NCBI GenBank assembly: GCA_022013685.1
Contig: JAKLPV010000151.1
Location: forward strand, 1 to 43,834
DNA from: Anaerolineae bacterium
GTDB taxonomy: Bacteria > Chloroflexota > Anaerolineae > Anaerolineales > Villigracilaceae
Direction: 5' to 3'
Length of the DNA stretch: 43,834 bases
A model generated the notes under the pieces. That model made no database searches and was not told where the DNA came from. It saw only the letters and a list, made by a program, of their open reading frames with translations. This document shows, piece after piece, positions 25,072 to 32,656 of the stretch (positions within the stretch are counted from its first letter, which is position 1; each line of letters begins with the position of its first letter). The translations under genes and the position numbers were made by a program.

Positions 25072-26007
25072 ATGCTTGAAACTCGATTACTAAAACGCTT
25101 GGACACAAAAAAACGCCAACTGGATGCCCTGCGCCCCCTGCCTGTCGCAGCGCTCAACCGTCTCAAGGAACAAATTCTGGTGGAGTGGATATATAACTCC
25201 AATGCCATCGAAGGCAGCACCATTACCTTGCACGAGACCAAACTGATTTTGGAAACTGGCCTGACGATTGGCGGCAAAAGCCTGCGTGAGCACTTCGAGG
25301 TCATCAATCACCGAGACGCGATTGAATATGTCGAAGTGCTGGTCAATGGGCAGGAGCCGGTCAACCCTTTCCATGTTCGCCAGATTCACAAACTGGTATT
25401 GACCCGTATTGCTGAGGATGCGGCAGGGACTTACCGCACAACCCAGGTGCGGATCGCCGGCGCGGCGCATACGCCGCCCGAAGCCTGGCTGGTGCCTCAA
25501 CAAATGGAGGGCTGGGAAAAATGGCTGAGCGACAACCCTGACCTGCACCCGGTGGAACGAGCAGCCCTGGCGCATCACCGCCTGGTCGCCATCCATCCTT
25601 TTGTGGATGGCAACGGGCGCACGGCCCGCCTGGTGATGAACCTGCTGCTCATGCGTCAGGGCTATCCGCCAACCGTGATTTTGCGCACCAACCGGCAGCA
25701 ATATTACCGGGTCCTGGCCGAAGCAGATTCTGGCAAGCCCACCTCGCTGATCAACTTTATTGGCCGGGCTGTGGAGCGCAGCCTGACTCTCTACCTGGAA
25801 GCCTGCGTCCCTCAGCTTGCCCCGTCCAAGCCAACTGAATCCTGGATTCCGCTCCGCGAAGCTGCCCAGGGAACACCCTACAGCCAGGAATATCTCAGCC
25901 TGCTAGCGCGACTTGGACGCATCGAAGCAATCAAGCGCGGAAAAATCTGGTACACCACCCGTCAGGCCATCCAAACCTATCGTGAGTCAACGGAAAAACA
26001 ACCATGA
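25072..26007 (+). CDS. Fic-domain AMPylase-type protein with N-terminal inhibitory motif and C-terminal winged helix
   Basis: A 311-residue protein. The Fic active site HPFVDGNGRTAR (175-186) is fully canonical, with the catalytic His and the Asp/Gly/Asn/Arg residues that bind Mg-ATP. An inhibitory helix motif [S/T]xxxE[G/N] is present at S43-E47-G48 (SNAIEGSTIT), so the enzyme is of the self-inhibited class. A Fic_N-like domain precedes the core. The C-terminal 70 residues (WIPLREAAQGTPYSQEYLS, then GRIEAIKRGKIWYTTR) look like a DNA-binding HTH. The gene may therefore repress itself at the 14-bp inverted repeat. Fic enzymes transfer AMP to Ser, Thr or Tyr of target proteins; the target here is unknown. 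It overlaps the following gene by ATGA. Confidence 0.92.
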   Translation: MLETRLLKRLDTKKRQLDALRPLPVAALNRLKEQILVEWIYNSNAIEGSTITLHETKLILETGLTIGGKSLREHFEVINHRDAIEYVEVLVNGQEPVNPFHVRQIHKLVLTRIAEDAAGTYRTTQVRIAGAAHTPPEAWLVPQQMEGWEKWLSDNPDLHPVERAALAHHRLVAIHPFVDGNGRTARLVMNLLLMRQGYPPTVILRTNRQQYYRVLAEADSGKPTSLINFIGRAVERSLTLYLEACVPQLAPSKPTESWIPLREAAQGTPYSQEYLSLLARLGRIEAIKRGKIWYTTRQAIQTYRESTEKQP

Positions 26008-26774
26008 ACCTACCCATTGAAGCTATCCAGGACAAATTGGCCCAAATCGAGGTCGAGGAAAATGTCACGATTTTCTATGCCTGCGAGAGTGGCAGCCGCG
26101 CCTGGGGCATTCCCTCCGCCGACAGCGATTACGATATTCGCTTCCTGTATGTGCATCCCACCCAATGGTATCTTTCGGTGGATGAAAAACGGGATGTGAT
26201 CGAGCGTCCCCTGACGCCTGAAAACTTCGACATCGGCGGTTGGGACCTGCGCAAAGCCCTGCGCCTGTTCCGCAAATCCAATCCACCGCTATTGGAGTGG
26301 CTCGATTCACCGATCATCTACAAGGAACAAACTGACGTCGCCCAGCGGATGCGCACCTTGGCGCAAACCTGGTACTCGCCGTTGGCCTGTATCCATCATT
26401 ACCTGCACATGGCCGAGGGCAATTTCCGCGAATACCTGAAGGGTGAACGAGTCCGCACCAAGAAGTATTTTTATGTTCTGCGGCCTCTGCTCGCGATCCA
26501 GTGGCTGGAGAAAGGCTACGGAGTTGCCCCGACCTCGTTTGGAACACTGGTCGAGCGGATGGTAACCGAGCCGGTTTTGTTGGCCGCTATTCAGACCCTG
26601 ATCGAGCAGAAACGCCAGGGTGTGGAACTGGATGATGGCCCGCGCATCCCTGTCATCAGCGCGTTCATCGAAAGCGAACTCGCACGGCTGGAGCAGGGCA
26701 TCAGCGCCCCGCCCAACCATCCACCCACAACCGAATTGGATGCATTGTTCCGTTACGCACTGGAAGCATGTTAA
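26004..26774 (+). CDS. Predicted nucleotidyltransferase, YcgL/RlaP-like
   Basis: A 256-residue soluble protein. The polymerase-beta-fold signature GSRAWG (30-35), followed by DSDYDIRF with D42 and D44 as metal ligands, is intact. The longer helical C-terminal part (WLDSPIIYK, YLHMAEGNF, KKYFYVLRPLLAIQWLE) matches the large 'predicted nucleotidyltransferase' family that includes RlaP, the partner of T4-like RNA ligases. Substrate and reaction are not established for most members. Its ATG overlaps the Fic stop codon (ATGA), so the two proteins are translationally coupled, and a terminator-like hairpin follows at 26895. Only these two genes therefore form the operon. Alternative reading: a toxin or immunity function in which Fic and this enzyme modify the same target. 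Confidence 0.85.
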   Translation: MNLPIEAIQDKLAQIEVEENVTIFYACESGSRAWGIPSADSDYDIRFLYVHPTQWYLSVDEKRDVIERPLTPENFDIGGWDLRKALRLFRKSNPPLLEWLDSPIIYKEQTDVAQRMRTLAQTWYSPLACIHHYLHMAEGNFREYLKGERVRTKKYFYVLRPLLAIQWLEKGYGVAPTSFGTLVERMVTEPVLLAAIQTLIEQKRQGVELDDGPRIPVISAFIESELARLEQGISAPPNHPPTTELDALFRYALEAC

Positions 26775-26894
26775 CCTATCAAATCAGTTTGGCTATCGTT
26801 GGAGAAACGTAGGGAAATCAATGGCAAAACGTCAAGCACAAAAACCATCTGATTGCTATCATATGGCCAGTGATTTCTCTTCTCCTCCTTGCAA

Positions 26895-26923
26895 GAGAGC
26901 CGGGGTCGGCGTCCCCGGCTCTC
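26895..26923 (+). terminator. Hairpin ending the Fic operon
   Basis: Perfect 11-bp inverted repeat GAGAGCCGGGG / CCCCGGCTCTC with a 7-base loop, followed by ACAATTT. The T-run is weak, but the stem is strong and lies between two transcription units. Confidence 0.55.
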
Positions 26924-27008
26924 ACAATTTAAGCAAGAAAACAAAATGCCCTGTTATAAATCTGAAGAACGCCTGGAACAAACCCAACTACATGGAGAAG
27001 CGTATCTC

Positions 27009-30000
27009 ATGAAACCGCACCCAATCTGGGGCATCCTTTCCTTCATCGCCTTGCTCTTGGCCACCTGCGCCTCCCCAAAATATCTCCCGGTTCCAACCCT
27101 ACCATCATCCACCCCAACTGTTACGTCTCTCCCCCCTGCCCAGGCTATCGATTTGGGTACCCTTGGCAAGGGATCCGCCAGCGATGTGGCCTGGTCGCCA
27201 GATGGAATGCTGCTGGCAGTAGCAAGCACTGAAGGGGTGTTCTTGTATGAAACTGAAACCTGGCAGATCATGCAAACCATTCCCCAATCCACAACAGATA
27301 ACGAAACAGTTGGCGAATTGGCTTTTTCTGCCGATGGGAAAAGCTTGATCATGGTGATCGATTATCGTATCGCGTTGCTTCGCTACAACCTTGAAACCGG
27401 GGAAATAACCCAACTCTTCAAAAATACATCTTTTCAGCCACGAGCCAAGCCCATCTTTTCTCCGAGTGGAAAAGTTTTTGCATTACTCAGCTCATCCTGC
27501 ACCGAATTGGGAAACATCGTCTGCAAATATGAACTGGAAACCCGTGATGCCAGTACCGGTGAAATCCAATACACCTTGCAGCAAGAGCAGCTCGAAGGTG
27601 ACCAGAGCATCAACACCGCCTTATTCAGCCCAGATGGGAGATATCTGGCATCGGCCAGCAATGACAACCTTGTTCGAGTGTGGGATTTTGAAGGCGCGAG
27701 GCCGCTACACCAATTCTTGAAAGAAAGCGATGTGTTAGGCCTTGCATTTAGCCCGGACAGCAGAATCATTGCCGCAGTTGGGCGTGATGCCAAAGTTCAC
27801 GGTTGGGATATCCAGACTGGCCAACTCATTTTTACCCTAGAAGGTTTTACCCAAGCGATCCAGCACATCGCCTATATACAGTCCGGGAGCAAACTCTTAT
27901 TAGGGTTCTATGATGGCAGCTTCCAGGAATGGGATGTGGATGAACATTTTGTACCGGTTCGCCAAGCCATTTTTCATCTCGAAATTCGCACCGAAAGAAC
28001 CTATACCCGTTTTGATACAACCTCCAACCGCATTTTTGTCAGTCTGGGGACAGACCGTATGGCAATTTTGGTAAATGGCGGTGTTCAAATTTGGGACCTG
28101 TCAACGGGCAAAATGGAAATTAATCTGCCAGAATTTCTGGATGCCATTACTTCTGTGGTTTTTAGCCCCGATGGAAACCTGTTGGCGATCGGAGCCGCCG
28201 ATTTACACATCTGGCAAATGGAGCCACGCCGTTTCCTGGCTGCCATCCCCATCAATGGTTACGGCATCAAAGATATCGCTTTTTCACCAAACAGCAAACA
28301 GGCGATCATCGCAACTGAGCAGGGCAATCCTCAAATCTGGGATATGGTACTTCGCAAAAAAAAGCTGGAAATCACCGACAAAACCGAATGTGGTCCACCA
28401 GTACGGGTTGCCTTCTCACCCGACGGCACTCGTGTGGCCGGATTGGGCTGGTGTGGGGCCTGGGTTTGGGACGCTGCCAGCGGCGAACGGCTATTTCATG
28501 TTTCCAGCGACATAGGTGAAGCCCGCGAACTGAGCTTTGATGCAACTGGTCAGCAGATCATCGGCGTTGGCGCACGAGGCCTGTGGAATTGGAACCTGAC
28601 CGACAATAAACTTGATTACCAGCACCAGCGCACTGAATTCTCGGAAAGGATCTGGACAGCCCAGATTCGGCCAGACCGTATTGCACTATCTGCAGAAAAT
28701 AAGGGGAACCTGCAATTTTTGAACCCTGCAAACGGAGAACCCCAGTACAGCTTTGACCTGCCAAACGGATATACCGATATTTCGTTCAGCCCGAACGGAC
28801 AGGTAATCGCTTATGAAGGCTCGGATGATATTGTGCTGGCCAATGCTTTCTCCGGGGTGGCGCTCTTTTCACTGCCAGATTCCTATCGTTTACCCACCTT
28901 CAGCCCGGATGGAAAAACCCTGATCACTGTTGATGCCTATCATGCAAAAATCCGCTTTTGGGATATTTCTTCCGTTCTGTTGCAAGCAGAAGCCACGCCG
29001 CGGCATACAGCTACCCCCGTGCCGGCTCCCACTTTGACGCCGACCGCTACGCCCCAGCCAATCTTCGCACTTCAAATTCCAGATATTGAGCCGCCGGTTG
29101 TCGATTCGGCTGCTTTGCGCCCAGAAAATGCCAAACAGATCCAATTGCTGCATGAATATGGCCTGGGACAAATCCATACGGTAGCCTGGTCACCAGATGG
29201 GAGCATGCTAGCGTTGGGTGGATATCCAGCAGCATATCTATTTCGACAGGGCGAAACACAACCCAGCGTTTCCCTACTTTCTCAAAAGAGGATTCGCAAC
29301 CTGGTTTTCAGCCCCGATGGAAAGCTGCTGGCGGGGCAAGCCGATTTATCTATCCAGGTTTGGGAGCTTGCCACAGGCCACAGCCTGTACACCTTGGAGA
29401 GCCTGGATAATCCCGGCTGTTGGTCTGCCAAAATGAATTTTTCAGACACCGAACCAATCTTGACCGCCCAGTGTGGGGCAAAAACGTATCGATGGAATGC
29501 GCTTACAGGTGACTTGATCGAGATCATAGAAAACCCGGGCTGGCCGATGATAGGCGCTGCCAGCCCGGATGGCCGCTGGCTGGTGCAGACAAATCATGAT
29601 ACGGCTCAAATTGTTGAAAGCCAAACCGGCAAAATCGTGCAGTCATCCGAACTGGATCGAATGAGCACGACCGTGCGAGGATTCAGTCCCGATGGGAAGA
29701 TACTGCTGATTTGGTTTTACCGTTATGAAATCGCGCCATCCGGAATCCATTATCCAGGCCAAAACCCGGAAAGTATCATCCAACTTTGGGATATCCACCC
29801 TGATACTGATCCCACCCTGCGCGCCAGCCTGTCCGCCGGGGATTGGCAGCATTGGGAAGGCGACATCTTAAGCAATTCCCGCCGTTACGAATTTACCCCC
29901 GATAACAAATACCTGGTCACGGCCAGCGGCGATGGCAACCTGCGAATTTGGGATACTAAATCGGGGAACTTGTTACATACCTTACCCAGTAATACATCCA

Positions 30001-30977
30001 ATGTTTACCTGTCACCCAATGGCCGCCAGGTTGCTGCCATTGGGGCAGAAATCCAAATTTGGAATATAACCCCAGGCCGCCTGCCCAGCCTGGCCTGGGA
30101 AATCCCCGAGGCCCGCAGTTATCGCAACCCTGTGGCTTTAACCAACAATCCAACCCAATTGGTGACTGCATCTGATGGGGAATTTCGCATCTGGCCCTGG
30201 CTTGATGCAACCTCCCTGCGGGAATTTCCCGAAGTAATCTCTGTTTTGGAAGTGGATATCGTTAAACACGCCGTCAGCCCAAATGGGAATTGGTTAGCCT
30301 TCAAAACTCCGATAAAGTTGGTTTTAGGTGAAAATGATGCGCAAAACGTTAAGTGGCAAACCCTTCAGGAATCCTCGGAACGTTCGCCCTTGTCCATAGC
30401 CTTTTCCCCTGATAACTCGCACCTGGCAACATCAAACGCTGATCGCCATGTCTTGCTCTGGGATTTGAAGCAACCTTCCGCATCGCCGCTGGAACTCAGC
30501 GGGGAGGCCTATGTGCTCGACCTGGTTTTTAGACCGGATGGCAGTCTGCTGCTCGGTTCGGATGGCGGTTCAGACCGTGACAGCGACCTGTTTTTGTGGG
30601 ACATAAAGACAGGAAGGCTGCTGCGGAACTGGAAATCCAAAGGCTACCAGTTCGCATTTCATCCCAACGGCACAATGGTGGCGGCAGGTGATTATTCCAA
30701 TGGAAAAATCACCATCTACGATTTGAGCACCTGGCAACCGCTTCAAATTATGCAAGGACCACAATATGTGCGTACTGTTATTTTTAGCCCGGATGGTGGT
30801 CTGCTAGTAACGAGTGGCGATAATATTGCGAACATCTGGGATGCAGTCACTGGAAAACTGCTCAAAAGTGTGGATGGAAATTTTGCCAACTTGCTATTCT
30901 CACCTGATGGCAAATATCTGATCGCTGGATTAACCGATGGGCGGCTCCAGATATTTGGGATACCAGAGAATAAATAG
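27009..30977 (+). CDS. Giant WD40-repeat lipoprotein
   Basis: A 1322-residue secreted lipoprotein. The ATG at 27009 (GGAG ten bases upstream) gives a signal peptide MKPHPIWGILSFIALLLATC with lipobox LATC; the frame is open 40 codons further upstream but without a start signal. A Pro/Thr/Ser linker follows. WD40-type blades of the form FSPDGKLLA…LATGS..Y.WD fill about 50-680, for example ALFSPDGRYLASASNDN and RVWDFEGARPL. A second linker, PAPTLTPTATPQP, near residues 675-695 separates a second set reaching the C-terminus. Two large beta-propeller arrays on the cell surface imply protein-protein contacts; no enzymatic motif is seen. It has no clear link to its neighbours beyond orientation. Confidence 0.9.
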   Translation: MKPHPIWGILSFIALLLATCASPKYLPVPTLPSSTPTVTSLPPAQAIDLGTLGKGSASDVAWSPDGMLLAVASTEGVFLYETETWQIMQTIPQSTTDNETVGELAFSADGKSLIMVIDYRIALLRYNLETGEITQLFKNTSFQPRAKPIFSPSGKVFALLSSSCTELGNIVCKYELETRDASTGEIQYTLQQEQLEGDQSINTALFSPDGRYLASASNDNLVRVWDFEGARPLHQFLKESDVLGLAFSPDSRIIAAVGRDAKVHGWDIQTGQLIFTLEGFTQAIQHIAYIQSGSKLLLGFYDGSFQEWDVDEHFVPVRQAIFHLEIRTERTYTRFDTTSNRIFVSLGTDRMAILVNGGVQIWDLSTGKMEINLPEFLDAITSVVFSPDGNLLAIGAADLHIWQMEPRRFLAAIPINGYGIKDIAFSPNSKQAIIATEQGNPQIWDMVLRKKKLEITDKTECGPPVRVAFSPDGTRVAGLGWCGAWVWDAASGERLFHVSSDIGEARELSFDATGQQIIGVGARGLWNWNLTDNKLDYQHQRTEFSERIWTAQIRPDRIALSAENKGNLQFLNPANGEPQYSFDLPNGYTDISFSPNGQVIAYEGSDDIVLANAFSGVALFSLPDSYRLPTFSPDGKTLITVDAYHAKIRFWDISSVLLQAEATPRHTATPVPAPTLTPTATPQPIFALQIPDIEPPVVDSAALRPENAKQIQLLHEYGLGQIHTVAWSPDGSMLALGGYPAAYLFRQGETQPSVSLLSQKRIRNLVFSPDGKLLAGQADLSIQVWELATGHSLYTLESLDNPGCWSAKMNFSDTEPILTAQCGAKTYRWNALTGDLIEIIENPGWPMIGAASPDGRWLVQTNHDTAQIVESQTGKIVQSSELDRMSTTVRGFSPDGKILLIWFYRYEIAPSGIHYPGQNPESIIQLWDIHPDTDPTLRASLSAGDWQHWEGDILSNSRRYEFTPDNKYLVTASGDGNLRIWDTKSGNLLHTLPSNTSNVYLSPNGRQVAAIGAEIQIWNITPGRLPSLAWEIPEARSYRNPVALTNNPTQLVTASDGEFRIWPWLDATSLREFPEVISVLEVDIVKHAVSPNGNWLAFKTPIKLVLGENDAQNVKWQTLQESSERSPLSIAFSPDNSHLATSNADRHVLLWDLKQPSASPLELSGEAYVLDLVFRPDGSLLLGSDGGSDRDSDLFLWDIKTGRLLRNWKSKGYQFAFHPNGTMVAAGDYSNGKITIYDLSTWQPLQIMQGPQYVRTVIFSPDGGLLVTSGDNIANIWDAVTGKLLKSVDGNFANLLFSPDGKYLIAGLTDGRLQIFGIPENK

Positions 30978-30985
30978 CTGTCAAG

Positions 30986-30991
30986 TATAAT
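30986..30991 (+). promoter_or_regulatory. -10 box directly before the kinase gene
   Basis: TATAAT ends six bases before the ATG at 30998. If used, the transcript would begin at or next to the start codon, so translation would be leaderless. No ribosome-binding site is visible, which agrees. Confidence 0.5.
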
Positions 30992-30997
30992 TTCCTT

Positions 30998-31450
30998 ATG
31001 GAAGCCATCCTTTTTATCGGCATCCCCGCTTCAGGCAAATCCACGTTCTACAAAGAGCGCTTCTTTACCACGCATGTCCGTATCAACCTGGATTTGCTCA
31101 ACACTCGAAAGCGCGAAGCCCTGATTTTGCAAGCCTGCCTGGCAGCCAAACAGCCTTTTGCAGTTGACAATACCAACGTACTAAAAACCGAACGCGCGCC
31201 ATATATCGAACAGGCCAGGGCTGCCGGGTTCCGGGTGGTGGGGTATTACTTCCAGTCTCGATTGCAAGATGCCTTGGACAGAAATCGTCAACGAACTGGA
31301 AAAGCCTATATCCCGGAAAAGGGATTGATTGCCAGGTATAGCCAAATGCAAGTTCCCAATCTGGATGAAGGATTTGAGCAACTTTTTTATGTGCTGATTG
31401 ACCCAGAATCGGGTGAGTTCTTGGTTAAGGAGTGGAACAATGAAATTTGA
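30998..31450 (+). CDS. P-loop kinase, polynucleotide kinase-like (AAA_33)
   Basis: A 150-residue single-domain P-loop protein. Walker A is GIPASGKST (8-16). RINLDLLN and VDNTNV follow in the places of the substrate-binding Asp and the Walker B strand, and the arginine-rich lid is DALDRNRQRTGKAYIPEKG. The pattern matches the kinase domain of Pnkp/T4 polynucleotide kinase and related zeta-toxin-like kinases. A 5'-OH RNA or DNA end is thus the likely phosphate acceptor, though small molecules cannot be ruled out. There is no phosphatase domain. It overlaps the Thg1-like gene by 11 bases, and the overlap carries that gene's ribosome-binding site, so the two are made together. Confidence 0.85.
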   Translation: MEAILFIGIPASGKSTFYKERFFTTHVRINLDLLNTRKREALILQACLAAKQPFAVDNTNVLKTERAPYIEQARAAGFRVVGYYFQSRLQDALDRNRQRTGKAYIPEKGLIARYSQMQVPNLDEGFEQLFYVLIDPESGEFLVKEWNNEI

Positions 31451-32198
31451 TGATTTGGATGCAAAAATGCGCGTCTTCGAGACCGCCTCGGATACCTGTG
31501 TTTTGCCGGGTTTGTATATGGTGGCGCGCATCGACGGCCGTAGTTTCACCCGCCTGACCAAGGAAGTCCACAATTTTGAAGCGCCCTACGATGTGCGTTT
31601 CCGTGATTACATGGTAGCGACTGTTGAGCATTTGATGCAGTGCGGTTTCCGAGTGATTTACGGTTATACCCAAAGCGATGAAATCTCTCTGTTATTTCAC
31701 CAAGATGAAACAGCCTTCGAGCGAAAATTGCGCAAATACAACTCGATTTTGGCCGGGGAGGCCAGCGCCAAATTTTCCCTGTTGTTGGGCGACCTGGCTG
31801 CCTTCGACTGCCGTATTTCTCAGTTACCCAGCGAGAATCTGGTCATAGATTACTTTCGCTGGCGCAACGAAGATGCCCACCGTAACGCACTTAATGCTCA
31901 CTGCTACTGGCTGTTGCGCAAACAAGGTCAAACGGTTGACCAGGCCACAAAAGCCCTGTTGAAATTATCAGTTGCGGCCAAGAATGAATTTCTCTTCCAG
32001 AATGATATCAACTTCAACAACCTGCCCAATTGGCAAAAGCGCGGCATTGGCTTGTACTGGGAAACTTACAATAAACCCGGTCTGAACCCTAAAACCAATG
32101 AAGCCGTTGTCACTCAACGCCGTCGCACACGAGTGGATTTTGACTTGCCGATGAAAGAAGCCTACGATGATTTCATTCGTAGTTTGCTCAAAGATTAA
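31440..32198 (+). CDS. Thg1-like 3'-5' nucleotide polymerase (tRNA-His guanylyltransferase family)
   Basis: A 252-residue enzyme of the Thg1/TLP family, which adds nucleotides to RNA 5' ends in the reverse 3'-5' direction. The palm-domain metal ligands are present: D32 in ARIDGRSFTRL and D80-E81 in YTQSDEISLLF. Downstream family segments include ILAGEASAKFSLLL, FDCRISQLPS and YFRWRNEDAHRNALN. AAGGAGTGGAACA before the ATG at 31440 sets the start. Bacterial members are known to repair tRNA 5' ends using the 3' strand as template. They need an activated 5' phosphate, which the kinase encoded by the overlapping upstream gene could supply. The downstream neighbour is on the other strand. Confidence 0.93.
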   Translation: MKFDDLDAKMRVFETASDTCVLPGLYMVARIDGRSFTRLTKEVHNFEAPYDVRFRDYMVATVEHLMQCGFRVIYGYTQSDEISLLFHQDETAFERKLRKYNSILAGEASAKFSLLLGDLAAFDCRISQLPSENLVIDYFRWRNEDAHRNALNAHCYWLLRKQGQTVDQATKALLKLSVAAKNEFLFQNDINFNNLPNWQKRGIGLYWETYNKPGLNPKTNEAVVTQRRRTRVDFDLPMKEAYDDFIRSLLKD

Positions 32199-32220
32199 GA
32201 TTCGGGTAAAGATTCTGGCT

Positions 32221-32334
32221 CTAAAACGAAACCACCGAATCGCCAGATAACACCACATCGATTCCCTGTTGGCGCAAGTGGTCGTGGACATAGGCAGCCA
32301 GTTCAAGCTGCGTCATCTGCGAGATTGGCTTCAT
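32221..32334 (-). pseudogene. Truncated nucleotidyltransferase-like gene start (37 codons)
   Basis: The frame starts MKPISQMTQLELAAYVHDHL, continues RQQGIDVVLSGDSVVSF and ends at TAG. The 'GIDVVLSGGSAVSFY' type sequence is the first strand and glycine loop of AbiEii-like nucleotidyltransferases. Everything after it, including the catalytic Asp pair, is lost. Its ATG overlaps the end of the winged-helix frame upstream (GGATGA), so the two were once coupled. Confidence 0.55.
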
Positions 32335-32656
32335 CCGGTTTTCCTCGTCTGCGTGGGCGGCAGCGGTTCATTGTCAAGTCTGTGCGCGTGATTTCGGGGT
32401 AAAAGGTCAGGGCTTTGGCCAGCAAGGCTTGCAGTTCTGCCAGGAAGGGATAGCGCGGATTGAAAACGTACAGGCGCGTTCGTCCCACCTTGCGGCTGGC
32501 AAGGATGCCCCCAACTTCCAGTTTGTCCAGTTTTTCTGAATGCCGTACAGGTCAGTTTCAAAGAACAGGGCAATCTCACGAGCATACCCCTCCCCGCGAG
32601 CCTGGATGAAAATCAGGGCTCTTTCAGCATTGGTTGATCCGAGCTTATATCCGTCT
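32303..32656 (-). pseudogene. Frameshifted winged-helix regulator
   Basis: Two adjacent minus-strand frames together read as one winged-helix protein: NAERALIFIQARGEGYAREI … ETDLYGIQK, then (shifted) LEVGGILASRKVGRTRLYVF and NPRYPFLAELQALL. Restoring one A in the run of five at 32531-32535 rejoins them exactly. No start codon is found in the first frame before it runs into the 3' end of the beta-lactamase-fold gene, so the 5' end is also damaged. Such regulators commonly precede nucleotidyltransferase genes like the fragment at 32221-32334. Confidence 0.65.

Noticed and set aside
32531..32535. A-run as a programmed frameshift site
   Set aside because: The gene also lacks a start and its partner gene is truncated, so decay is simpler.
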